From the NCBI GenBank assembly GCA_041660385.1, contig JBAZWJ010000006.1:1-64000 (forward strand): a DNA stretch of 64,000 nt. The letters are read 5' to 3'. Under the pieces are notes generated by a model. That model saw only the letters and a list, made by a program, of their open reading frames with translations. It did no database searches and was not told the DNA's origin. Both the position numbers and the translations under genes were made by a program. The DNA comes from DYJE01 sp041660385 (GTDB lineage Bacteria > Desulfobacterota > Desulfobacteria > Desulfobacterales > Desulfolunaceae). Positions 49,691 to 57,858 of this stretch are shown here, one piece after another (position 1 is the first letter of the stretch; the number at the start of each line of letters is the position of its first letter).

Positions 49691-50476
49691 TTATCTAACA
49701 GTCTCCATCTTTCCATTCTGTATTTTCCAAACATGCTTATCGGGTGTTCCAACATAAAACGTCATTCTATGCAACAGGCTTAGATAGACATGCGTTTCGA
49801 GGGGCATGTCACTAACCATAGTAGTCATATATAGAGCCGAAAGCTGCGCGCCAGGTGCAAGATCTTCAGGTTTGGTACTGAGCTCCATAAATGATAGAAA
49901 GAGCTCGTCACTTTTTACAATTTTATCTCCGCTCTCGCTCACAGTAAACCGGTAGTGACCGCCAACCATGACTTTATCTGGTTCCGTTGTAGCTGCAAGG
50001 GCATAAACTAAGAATCCGTCACTTCCCGAATCAGGTAAAATGACAATATTATATTTTCGAGAAGCTGGTCGCGTTATATGTGATAAAGCAAGCAAACGTG
50101 CCTTGAACTGAGCAACTTGTGAATCTGTAAGTTTTCTATTCTTTGGTATTTCAATAACTGGTTCTTTTTTATTCACGAATGAAACATCATAGAATGCTTC
50201 CAGCAGTCCATCTTTCTCCCTGACAAAACGCACCAACATCCTCTTTTTTACATCACCTTCAACAACCCATCCTCGCAATCCTTCTTTTAGGATGTCGATG
50301 TTTTTAGCAAATAGCATATCCGTCGCAGAAGCTGCACGAATATCCTGTTCGTAGATCGAAACGCCAAGCATCTCAATAGTCGCCTTGTCGAATTTTCGAA
50401 TCTCTGCCAACAATGGATTTTCAAGCCCAAGAAGAATCATTAGTGTTAAAAATAAAGAACTGATTGTGAATTTCAT
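49691..50476 (-). CDS. Exported hypothetical protein
   Basis: 261 residues from ATG 50476 (MKFTISSLFLTLMILLGLEN, signal peptide ending LLAEIRK), which has AGAGGTATT upstream; a longer frame enters the repeat. The mature part is mixed alpha/beta with few cysteines and no membrane helix: KNIDILKEGLRGWVVEG, VRFVREKDGLLEAFYDVSF, KLTDSQVAQFKARLLAL, YNIVILPDSGSDGFLVYALAATTEPDKVMVGGHYRFTVS. The C-terminus is HVYLSLLHRMTFYVGTPDKHVW. It is likely periplasmic or secreted. No family is recognised. It is more AT-rich than its flanks and is preceded by a copy of the R6 repeat. Confidence 0.7.
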   Translation of the reverse strand: MKFTISSLFLTLMILLGLENPLLAEIRKFDKATIEMLGVSIYEQDIRAASATDMLFAKNIDILKEGLRGWVVEGDVKKRMLVRFVREKDGLLEAFYDVSFVNKKEPVIEIPKNRKLTDSQVAQFKARLLALSHITRPASRKYNIVILPDSGSDGFLVYALAATTEPDKVMVGGHYRFTVSESGDKIVKSDELFLSFMELSTKPEDLAPGAQLSALYMTTMVSDMPLETHVYLSLLHRMTFYVGTPDKHVWKIQNGKMETVR

Positions 50477-50486
50477 AATACCTCTT

Positions 50487-50605
50487 TGTTCATTTTGACC
50501 AAACATATGGTTAACACAACATTCCATCACCATTCACCCTTCCATGCTCCGCTCTCACTTAAGCAACCCATTCGACGTTGAACGTTGAGCGTTGGGCGTT
50601 CATCT
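50487..50605 (-). repeat. R6 repeat, copy 1 (upstream of the 49691 gene)
   Basis: The segment from CATATGGTTAACACAAC through CTCACTTAAGCAACCC to GCGTTGGGCGTTCATCTTTT aligns with 52350-52465 and 52557-52667. Homology to copy 2 stops at CATATG-TT, just before the gene-specific sequence. Confidence 0.7.
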
Positions 50606-50636
50606 TTTATCATTTTCACTCAATCACTGTTTGCTT

Positions 50637-51437
50637 TTAGTAGTAAAGTGAAACACCAGCATAAGGCCCCTTCAACACAGCATCACCCGTCTGTATTCTT
50701 TCATACCCAAGTCTCAGGGAATAATACTTGCGCACATAGGCTATTGAACCGTCATAATCGCCGATACCATTACCATTGATAGCGCTCCACGTGGAAACAA
50801 GCCGTATATTCACATTGGGGTGGGGATAAATATTTATCGGCAAAGTAATCGAGGGGCCGCTGTTCCGACTTTCTCCCTTTAACGTCATTGCCCCAATCCC
50901 TGCATCAATTTCAAATACACGACTCCCGGAAATTCTATACAAGCCATGAACATAAGACAAATTCATATGATCTTCAGGTGAATCTTCATTGAAATATATA
51001 TTGCGATATTGAAGACCAAAAGGACCATAGCCGACCTCCACCCTTCCATCAAAACCATCAATATCAGAATGGATAAGATGATAATTCAAATCAGCTTTAA
51101 AAAATGGAAGATCCGGTGAACCCTTTTCACGAAGGAGGATATCTTCAAATGCAGGATCAGAAGACCCTTGCACCCTGGATAAACTTAATTGCCCTCCATA
51201 CTTGATTAAAGAACACATTCCTTTAACTGATTCGATGAACAGCACTGTGAATATCTCCCCAAAAAACTCTCCCCAGAAGCTATCATCATCGCCATCATCA
51301 CTATTTTCGCTTGAAGTACTTCTATTTTTTGTGGCTGTTTTTTCGAAGTCATCCAATTGACCAGCAAACAATACACATGAAGTGTTGAGAAAAAAAACTA
51401 TTCCGAGAAAAATAATAAGAAGCCTTTTAATACACAT
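50637..51437 (-). CDS. Exported hypothetical protein, outer-membrane barrel-like
   Basis: 266 residues. A signal peptide (about 1-26, ending LFAGQ) precedes a low-complexity acidic stretch (SENSDDGDDDSF), a hydrophobic helix (about 52-70), and a C-terminal half with alternating strands (FFKADLNYHLIHSDIDGFDGRVEVGYGPFGLQYRNIYF, VNIRLVSTWSAIN, YSLRLGYERIQTG) ending AGVSLYY, the aromatic end typical of outer-membrane barrels. It starts 20 bp after the attC-like site. No family is recognised. Function is unknown. Confidence 0.65.
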   Translation of the reverse strand: MCIKRLLIIFLGIVFFLNTSCVLFAGQLDDFEKTATKNRSTSSENSDDGDDDSFWGEFFGEIFTVLFIESVKGMCSLIKYGGQLSLSRVQGSSDPAFEDILLREKGSPDLPFFKADLNYHLIHSDIDGFDGRVEVGYGPFGLQYRNIYFNEDSPEDHMNLSYVHGLYRISGSRVFEIDAGIGAMTLKGESRNSGPSITLPINIYPHPNVNIRLVSTWSAINGNGIGDYDGSIAYVRKYYSLRLGYERIQTGDAVLKGPYAGVSLYY

Positions 51438-51456
51438 TCAAGATGCTCCCATATGC

Positions 51457-51518
51457 AGATAACGTCCGGCATCACGCGCTGCGGCTTTTTGCCGTCGATG
51501 TAAAAGCCGTTGTTATGT
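51457..51518 (-). mobile_element. Integron attC-like recombination site
   Basis: On the minus strand ACATAACAACGGC pairs with GCCGGACGTTATCT: ATAAC arms with CGGC inner boxes and an extra base in one arm, as in attC R''-L''/L'-R'. The middle folds by CGGC-A5-GCCG. It lies three bases after the stop of the 51522-52328 gene, where a cassette attC belongs. The R' box GTTATCT departs from GTTRRRY at one position. No integrase or second attC is visible. Confidence 0.55.
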
Positions 51519-51521
51519 CGT

Positions 51522-52328
51522 TTATAATCCGACAGATGCATTGATATTAAAGGGAATTTTTACCGTTTGCATATCTTCCCAACAGATAATGCTAAGATTC
51601 AATGCATCAGGTTGCTTCTGAAGATTATAAGCAATTTCGTATATTTTCTTATTATCATGGGTCTGGATGCCGCTACCTTCACTCGATGATTTTATTATCT
51701 CACCATTGGGATCAAAAAACTGAATTGATGCAATTTTCGAAATGTCAGAATTTGAGCTGAATGTAACGGAAACAACACCATCACCCCAAATTGGTTTGCC
51801 TATTCTTGTAATTTCAAACTTAATACCAGATATTTCAAATTTTGATCCCACTTTTAGTACAAGGTTGTCATATTTAAATGGTTTCTTGATAGTTGCAGTT
51901 TTTAATGAAACATGTCCTGAAGCTTTTATTGATGTAGCTCTCTTGTCAGGTAAATTAAGTCCATTTATTTCAAACATTGCCGCTTTTCTATCACTGCTAA
52001 TCTCACTCATCATTCCTATCCCAGATCCAATTGGAATTTGATCATTCATTAAATTTGTTCCCAAATTATCGGTGAATTTATCAAGACTGCTTTTATCTTC
52101 GTCAAACTTGATAATTCCTCCTTGAGGTAAAATAGCTAAACAAGCAATTGAAGTTCCTTTAAATGAATTGAATGGTTTTATGCCGTCAATATCGGTGCCA
52201 TAGCCATCAGAAATTATTCTAATACCTTTTACCTCAATTGTACCTTGGAAAGATGCGAAACAAATCACAGGGATTAAAGAAATAGAAAAAATGATAACCA
52301 GCGCAGATGAACAAGTAATGGATCTCAA
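51522..52328 (-). CDS. Exported hypothetical protein, possible gene cassette
   Basis: 268 residues: a signal peptide (MRSITCSSALVIIFSISLIP, ending CFASFQG) and a mature beta-rich protein. Segments include DGYGTDIDGIKPFNSFKGTSIACLAILPQGGIIKFDEDKSSLDKF, then VSLKTATIKKPFKYDNLVLKVGSKFEISGIKFEITRIG and VSVTFSSNSDISKIASIQFFDPNGEII, which look like a repeated beta domain. One pair of cysteines remains after processing (SIACLA and SIICWE). GGAGGAAAAG lies before the ATG. The gene is clearly more AT-rich than the housekeeping genes around it and ends beside the attC-like site. No family recognised. Confidence 0.7.
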   Translation of the reverse strand: MRSITCSSALVIIFSISLIPVICFASFQGTIEVKGIRIISDGYGTDIDGIKPFNSFKGTSIACLAILPQGGIIKFDEDKSSLDKFTDNLGTNLMNDQIPIGSGIGMMSEISSDRKAAMFEINGLNLPDKRATSIKASGHVSLKTATIKKPFKYDNLVLKVGSKFEISGIKFEITRIGKPIWGDGVVSVTFSSNSDISKIASIQFFDPNGEIIKSSSEGSGIQTHDNKKIYEIAYNLQKQPDALNLSIICWEDMQTVKIPFNINASVGL

Positions 52329-52349
52329 CTTTTCCTCCTAATTTCTATG

Positions 52350-52465
52350 GACATAACATATGGTTAACACAACATCCTACCACCAACCACCCTCCCATGC
52401 TCCGCCCTCACTTAAACAACCCATTCGATGTTGAACGTTGAGCGCTGGGCGATGGACGTTCATCT
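52350..52465 (-). repeat. R6 repeat, copy 2 (upstream of the 51522 gene)
   Basis: CATATGGTTAACACAACATC, CTCACTTAAACAACCC, and GATGTTGAACGTTGAGCGC..GGGCGATGGACGTTC. Its gene-proximal end reads CATATG-TTATGTCC on the minus strand, resembling an integron G-TTATGTC junction. Confidence 0.65.
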
Positions 52466-52556
52466 TTTACCATTTACGTAATCGAAATGATTCTTAATTG
52501 GGACGACCAGAGGGCAGACACAAGGCCCTGCCCCTACAAAACATGTCACTTTAGTG

Positions 52557-52667
52557 GTAACATGGAATAATATAACATTCCATCACCAGCCACCCTCCCA
52601 TGCTACGCCATCACTTAAACCCATTCGACGTTGGACGTTGAGCGTTGGATGTTGGACGTTCATCCCT
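52557..52667 (-). repeat. R6 repeat, copy 3 (next to pdxJ)
   Basis: ACATTCCATCACCAGCCACC, CATCACTTAAACCC, then CGACGTTGGACGTTGAGCG and GATGTTGGACGTTCATCCC. It forms the right edge of the accessory block. An R2-like GGGCAGACACAAGG...CTGCCCC palindrome lies at 52512-52543, between copies 2 and 3. Confidence 0.65.
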
Positions 52668-52703
52668 TCATCACTTGCTGTTTTCCTTCACCCTTGCACC
52701 CTA

Positions 52704-53423
52704 TCAAAGCGCCCCAATCAACTCCACCATCTCCCGCACCGCCCGCTCCATTCCCACCAGAGCAGCCCGGGACACAATGCTGTGACCAATACTGAATTCG
52801 TCAATCTCATTTAAACCTGCAAAGGCTTTGATGGAGCTGTAGCAGATACCATGGCCTGCGTTCACACCCATTTTAAGTTTGCTTGCCAGTTTTGCAGCGT
52901 TCACAATATCAGAAAAGATTTTCTGTTTGCCAGCTGCGGAGCGTTCGTCACAGAAGTGACCTGTGTGAATTTCGATCATGTCGGCGTCGATTTTGTGGGC
53001 CAGTTTGACCTGTTCGATATCCGGGTCGATGAAGATGCTCACGGGGATGCCGGCGCTTTTGAGGTTATCCACCGCCTCCGCCACATTGATGTGGTGTGTG
53101 ACAAGATCAAGACCACCTTCGGTGGTGAGTTCTTCCCTCTTTTCCGGCACAAGGGTCACCAGATCGGGTTTCACATCCAGAGCGATTCCAAGCATTTCCG
53201 GGGTGGCACCCATTTCAAGGATCAGGCGTGTCTGAACCACCTGACGCAAAATCTTGATGTCTCTGTCCTGGATGTGGCGTCTGTCTTCACGCAGATGGGC
53301 CACTATCCCTTCAGCCCCTGCAAGCTCTGCGATCAGGGCGGCGGCCACTGGATCAGGATACGACGTCCCTCTGGCCTGACGAAGGGTGGCGATATGGTCA
53401 ATATTAACAGCAAGTCCTGCCAT
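52704..53423 (-). CDS. pdxJ: Pyridoxine 5'-phosphate synthase PdxJ
   Basis: 239 residues. MAGLAVNIDHIATLRQARGTSYPDPVAAA is the signature N-terminus. HLREDRRHIQDRDI, LEMGATPEMLGIA, TLVPEKREELTTEGGLD, SIFIDPDIEQVKLAHKIDADMIEIHTG, GVNAGHGICY and EFSIGHSIVSRAALVGMERAV complete the TIM-barrel active site. It makes pyridoxine 5'-phosphate from 1-deoxyxylulose 5-phosphate and 3-amino-2-oxopropyl phosphate. acpS, its frequent downstream partner, is absent; the accessory block occupies that place. Confidence 0.97.
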   Translation of the reverse strand: MAGLAVNIDHIATLRQARGTSYPDPVAAALIAELAGAEGIVAHLREDRRHIQDRDIKILRQVVQTRLILEMGATPEMLGIALDVKPDLVTLVPEKREELTTEGGLDLVTHHINVAEAVDNLKSAGIPVSIFIDPDIEQVKLAHKIDADMIEIHTGHFCDERSAAGKQKIFSDIVNAAKLASKLKMGVNAGHGICYSSIKAFAGLNEIDEFSIGHSIVSRAALVGMERAVREMVELIGAL

Positions 53424-53476
53424 GGTTTATCTCCTTTATATTCGAATTCAGTCTTTTCGGGTTTTCTAATTAAGAT

Positions 53477-53932
53477 TCAAAAAGCGGAAAGCAGCGGATT
53501 TTTTTCAATAAGTTTCACAAGTTCAAGGCTCTTTTTCTCCATGATTTCCGCCTCTTCTTCCGAACGTTCATGGTCGTAATCTACCAGATGAAGGATTCCG
53601 TGAACCAGAAGCTGGCTCAAGCGTTCTTCCAGAGTAACGCCGGATTCTTCGGCTTCCTTAAAAGCTGTATCAGCTGAGATAACCACATCGCCCAGAAGAT
53701 TGGTCACGCCTCCGAATTCACCTTCCTGCATGGAAAAAGACAGAACATTGGTGGGGACGGGCTTTCCCCTGTACTGTCCGTTCAGTTCGGCCATCTCATT
53801 ATCATCAACAATCAGAATGGAAAGTTCGTCGTCATTAAATCCCAAGGCGCTTAAGATGGCTTCCGCTTTCGTCTGCATCATCGTCAGATCTACGGGTTGC
53901 CTTGTCTGCCTGTTGTCTATCAGAATCTCCAT
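53477..53932 (-). CDS. ybeY: Endoribonuclease YbeY
   Basis: 151 residues from ATG 53932 (MEILIDNRQTR), with AAAGG six bases upstream; ATG 53947 is possible. The zinc site HGILHLVDYDHERSEE matches HGxLHLxGYDH. LNGQYRGKPVPTNVLSFSM and LGDVVISADTAFKEA are the other conserved blocks. YbeY matures 16S rRNA and monitors ribosome quality. Its first 98 bp overlap the 3' end of the HDIG gene in another frame, longer than usual coupling overlaps. Confidence 0.95.
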   Translation of the reverse strand: MEILIDNRQTRQPVDLTMMQTKAEAILSALGFNDDELSILIVDDNEMAELNGQYRGKPVPTNVLSFSMQEGEFGGVTNLLGDVVISADTAFKEAEESGVTLEERLSQLLVHGILHLVDYDHERSEEEAEIMEKKSLELVKLIEKNPLLSAF

Positions 53933-56267
53933 TTTTAGCCTTTCCATTGGTGATTGACGGAGTCCGTTCGGGGTATTTGATCCTGTGATGGTGGATGCCG
54001 CTCAAAATCTGGTTGAACCGCTTTGCGATGTTGTGCAGGTCTTTAAGGGTGATTTCGCAGTTATCCAGCTGACCATCGGAAAAAATCTTGTTGATCAATC
54101 GCTGAACAAGTCCTTGGATCCTTGCAGGCGTGGGGTCGTCAAGGGTCCGGGATGCGGCTTCCACCATATCGGCGATCATGACAATTCCAGCCTCAACGGT
54201 CTGAGGTTTGGGCCCCGGATATCTGAAATCAGCGGGATTGATGGTGGCATCCATATCCACTTTCTGGGTTCTTGCTTTTTCGAAAAAAAATTCGATCAGG
54301 CTCGTTCCGTGGTGCTGGCGGATGGTGTCAACAATGGGCTTGCCCAGGCGGTACTTCTTTGCCATTTCCACACCGTTTTTCACATGACCGATCAGGATCA
54401 GGGCCGACATGGACGGTGCCAGTTTGTCGTGCTTGTTTTTCCCGGACTGCTGATTCTCAATATAATACTGGGCTTTATCAATTTTCCCGATATCGTGGTA
54501 ATAACCGCAGACCCTTGCAAGCAAGGGATTAGCTCCGATCTCCGAAGCCACCGCGTCCGCCATGGTGCCAACGATCACGCTATGATTGTATGTACCAGGG
54601 GCTTCAATCATCAGGCGTCTTAATATGGGCTGCTCAAGGTTGGCCAGTTCCAGGAGTTTGATGTCCGTGGTGTAATCAAAAACAATCTCAACAAGCGGCG
54701 CAAGCCCTGCGGTTACAATCCCTGCGGAAAGGCCCCCTGAAAAAGCAAAAACCCATCCCCAGAGGATGTCATCCCAGTCAAAATCACCGAAATAAACAAT
54801 AGCTGCTGTTGCAAACAGGCAGTTCACCAGACTCAGCTTGGCTCCGGCTTTGATGAATACTTTTCGTTCACAGCAGTCGCGGGTCCAGTAACAGGCCATG
54901 AAGCAGCTTAAAACGTAAAAAATAAAAATATCGAACTGGTTTTCAAACAGGATGGCCACAAGGGCCGAAAAAACGATGGAAAAAGGCAGTGCCGCTTCAA
55001 GTCCCATGAACAGACAGACCGTCATGGCGCTCGCTGCGATGGGCATTCCGAAATAAACGCAGGATTCCTTGATATCAAATGCCGTGGTGGCTGAAAGAAC
55101 GCCCGGCACGGAAAGTGATACCTTGGCGATAAACAGGAACACTGTCATGATGCTGGCGAGAAAAAGCATGTTCTTGTTGTGGTCGGGATTGAGGTCGTTT
55201 TTCGGTTTGAGATTCAAGGTGTACAAGGTGAGAATTAACAGTATGATAACAAGAGCCACGCCCAGGCTTCTGACCATCATGTTTTCATCACGGGTCTGAT
55301 TTTGAAGGGATTTAAGTTTGAGCAACTGGGGTCGACTGACCCGTTCACCTTCCCTTAACAGCATCTCCCCGGCCTTGATCTTGAACATGCTGGGGCCCAC
55401 TTCGCTTTCCGCTCGTTTCTCCCTGTTTTCCGTCTCGCTCCTGTTGAACGTGACATTGGGTTGAAGAAGCCGCTGGGAAATATCAACGATCACCGACCTC
55501 ACCGGATAATCCACTTTACTGAAAAGAGGATCGGAAACGACCCTGAGGACCATGGCCTGAGACTGCTCAAGACCATAGAATCGCTTGAGGTCCAGCTCCA
55601 CATTTTCAGTTCCCACATCCACATTTCTGAGACTGACACCTTTTTCAGCCTGTCGAAGAAGGATTTCCTTGTTGGCCACAATCCCGTTATCCATGATATT
55701 TGAAACGATCTGGCAGATCAGATTTTCGATTTTGACTGAAAACTGATTCTTTTCAAGAATCAGAAAGGCATCGTTGCTGATATCCACTCCAATTTTCTGA
55801 TCGAACTCTTCTTTTTTTGCCCAGACAACGGCGTGGGTTGTGGTGCCGATATTTGAATCCCTATGCGAAAGACCTGGATTTTTCCCCGACCGATCCCTTC
55901 CTTTTGCCCGCCACTGGGATTTGTCAGCTGTGATGTCCCTGAATTCCCCGAAGACTTTCCGGACACGTTCGGACAGTTTCATAGACAGTCCGGTGTCATA
56001 ATCATAGACGTTCAAAACAGAACGCACAGCCTGAAGGCGGTTCATCTCTGTTGAGTCCGGATCTTCCACAAAAAAATCTCGAGGGGCTTTCACGTCCCGC
56101 TTGGCAATATCGCCCAGGGTGTAAGAGTATTTGTCCGCATTGAGGGTCGGATAGAGAAAAAGGGTGAAGATGATCGTGAACCCGATCAATATTCCCCAGA
56201 GTACGTTGTTGCTGCCTTCGAAATAAGCGGACAGCTTCTTTTTAAATGATGCGATGTCATCGACCAT
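53835..56267 (-). CDS. 7TM-HDIG membrane phosphohydrolase (PgpH type)
   Basis: 810 residues: N-terminal helix (about 20-40), an extracytoplasmic 7TMR-HDED domain (about 60-320), seven membrane helices (about 330-540), then a cytoplasmic HD domain with APGTYNHSVIVGTMADAVA, GYYHDIGKIDKAQYYIENQ and IRQHHGTSLIEFFF, DMVEAASRTLDDPTPARI. PgpH-type proteins hydrolyse c-di-AMP; in Gram-negative relatives the substrate may be another cyclic nucleotide. It lies between phoH and ybeY, the usual order. The C-terminal tail (SITNGKAKNGDSDRQQADKA) is low complexity and overlaps ybeY. Confidence 0.93.
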   Translation of the reverse strand: MVDDIASFKKKLSAYFEGSNNVLWGILIGFTIIFTLFLYPTLNADKYSYTLGDIAKRDVKAPRDFFVEDPDSTEMNRLQAVRSVLNVYDYDTGLSMKLSERVRKVFGEFRDITADKSQWRAKGRDRSGKNPGLSHRDSNIGTTTHAVVWAKKEEFDQKIGVDISNDAFLILEKNQFSVKIENLICQIVSNIMDNGIVANKEILLRQAEKGVSLRNVDVGTENVELDLKRFYGLEQSQAMVLRVVSDPLFSKVDYPVRSVIVDISQRLLQPNVTFNRSETENREKRAESEVGPSMFKIKAGEMLLREGERVSRPQLLKLKSLQNQTRDENMMVRSLGVALVIILLILTLYTLNLKPKNDLNPDHNKNMLFLASIMTVFLFIAKVSLSVPGVLSATTAFDIKESCVYFGMPIAASAMTVCLFMGLEAALPFSIVFSALVAILFENQFDIFIFYVLSCFMACYWTRDCCERKVFIKAGAKLSLVNCLFATAAIVYFGDFDWDDILWGWVFAFSGGLSAGIVTAGLAPLVEIVFDYTTDIKLLELANLEQPILRRLMIEAPGTYNHSVIVGTMADAVASEIGANPLLARVCGYYHDIGKIDKAQYYIENQQSGKNKHDKLAPSMSALILIGHVKNGVEMAKKYRLGKPIVDTIRQHHGTSLIEFFFEKARTQKVDMDATINPADFRYPGPKPQTVEAGIVMIADMVEAASRTLDDPTPARIQGLVQRLINKIFSDGQLDNCEITLKDLHNIAKRFNQILSGIHHHRIKYPERTPSITNGKAKNGDSDRQQADKATRRSDDDADESGSHLKRLGI

Positions 56268-56366
56268 AGTTTTTTCCGTTTCCGGGCGTAAAAGGCCTTC
56301 CTTTTACACCCCAGACGTCCGGCCAGGACGATTTCCATTCGAGAAAGCCCGCACTTCCCCGGTCAT

Positions 56367-57350
56367 TCATTCAGCTTTCTTTTTAAAGTCGCTCTTTTCG
56401 TAAGCCGAAATAATTTTCATGACAAGCCTGTGCCTGACAACATCATCCTTGGAAAACCTAATAAAGCTTATTCCTTCGATATTGTCAAGGATACTCAGGG
56501 TTTCAATCAACCCGGAAGGTCTCCCTTTTGGCAGATCCACCTGGGTGATATCCCCTGTTATCACGGCTTTGGAATTAAATCCGATACGGGTTAAAAACAT
56601 CTTCATCTGTTCGGACGTGGTATTTTGAGCCTCGTCCAGAATAATAAACGCATTGTTCAACGTCCTGCCCCTCATAAACGCAAGGGGCGCGACTTCAATG
56701 GCCCCCCTTTCAGTCAGTGATGCCACTTTTTCAAAATGCATCATATCATGGAGCGCATCGTAAAGGGGCCGGAGGTAAGGGTCCACTTTCTGAGCCAGAT
56801 CCCCCGGAAGAAAACCCAGTGATTCACCGGCTTCAACCGCAGGGCGCGTCAGGATAATCCTGTTCACATCACCGGCTGCCAGAGAAGCCACAGCCATGGC
56901 CATGGCCAGATATGTTTTCCCTGTCCCGGCTGGTCCTATCCCGAACACAATATCATGGGCCCTTATGGCATCAATGTACTCTTTCTGGATTGGACTTTTG
57001 GGTGTGATGGGCCGTTTGGTCGATGTGACGTAAACGGTATCCATGAACAGGTCTTTGAGTTTGACCTTATCATTGGAGCTTAACGTTTTAACAGCATGGT
57101 CAATGTCCCTGGGATAAACGGGATAACCTTCCTTGATCAGGCCGTAAAGCTGGTTAAGGGTGTTCTTTGCCAGATCAACGGCAATGGAGTCGCCTTTCAA
57201 ATAAACGGTATTTCCCCTGACGTTCAGGGAAATCGCAAGAGCATCAGCAATACGCCCCAGATTCTTGTTGTGCTCGCCGAAAAGCTGTCGAGCCAGATTC
57301 ACATCAGGAAAGCTGACTTCCATCTGGGAATCTTTATTGATTTCGTCCAT
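56367..57350 (-). CDS. phoH: PhoH-like ATPase
   Basis: 327 residues. KH-like N-terminal region (about 25-90), then the PhoH P-loop GIGPAGTGKTYLAMAMAVA, ILTRPAVEAGESLGFLPGDLAQKVDPYLRPLYDAL, GRTLNNAFIILDEAQNTTSEQMKMFLTRIGFNSKAVITGDITQVDLPKG and FSKDDVVRHRLVMKII. Usually a cytoplasmic RNA-related ATPase; it often precedes the HDIG gene and ybeY as here. Start ATG 57350; an inner ATG at codon 10 is possible. Confidence 0.95.
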   Translation of the reverse strand: MDEINKDSQMEVSFPDVNLARQLFGEHNKNLGRIADALAISLNVRGNTVYLKGDSIAVDLAKNTLNQLYGLIKEGYPVYPRDIDHAVKTLSSNDKVKLKDLFMDTVYVTSTKRPITPKSPIQKEYIDAIRAHDIVFGIGPAGTGKTYLAMAMAVASLAAGDVNRIILTRPAVEAGESLGFLPGDLAQKVDPYLRPLYDALHDMMHFEKVASLTERGAIEVAPLAFMRGRTLNNAFIILDEAQNTTSEQMKMFLTRIGFNSKAVITGDITQVDLPKGRPSGLIETLSILDNIEGISFIRFSKDDVVRHRLVMKIISAYEKSDFKKKAE

Positions 57351-57858
57351 ACGTAAAGGCGCCTTTATGTCCGGGAATAAATTTCATTTTCCCAACACAT
57401 GATCCGATTACAACGTTTGACGCAACACTACGCTTATAGGCGTAAAGGTTTTGTCAAATGCTTCGCTGGTTAATTTGTCTCATTATTCGTTGTGGGCACG
57501 TGCATTCAAACGGACGAACTGCAATGAAAGCAATGATACATATTGCCAAATAAATAAAAGAGACTGGCCGCATCCGCATATCATCGTTCGATTAAGTCAC
57601 TATAATAAAGGAGAACCCCCCGCTCCCCATCCATTTCATTTTGGCCATGATAAAAAAGCCATTCTGGAATTCTTTATATAAAACAAAACAAAAAAACAAT
57701 TGTTAACTTCGTTCATCAGTATAATACTCCATAGGGGTCAGAGGGGCTGTTCGAGCAAAAAAGTCAAACATAAAAATGACTTGACTCCTATCAACGCCTT
57801 TGTTAATCACATCCTTTATGAATACAGAATCATACACTGCGCGTAAGGGAAATCCGCT
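57351..57858. other. Divergent intergenic region between phoH and cvpA
   Basis: About 500 bp with AT-rich sequence and no strong repeat except CGCTTATAGGCG near 57430. A 76-codon frame (57451-57681) lacks a ribosome site and protein-like composition. Promoters for both flanking genes probably lie here, but none is clear. Confidence 0.4.

Noticed and set aside
50487..50605. R6 copies as true attC sites
   Set aside because: They lack the long imperfect palindrome needed for attC folding; only the gene-proximal junction resembles an integron border.
57451..57681. 76-codon plus-strand frame between phoH and cvpA
   Set aside because: No ribosome site, odd composition (rich in His, Asn, Pro) and no link to neighbours.
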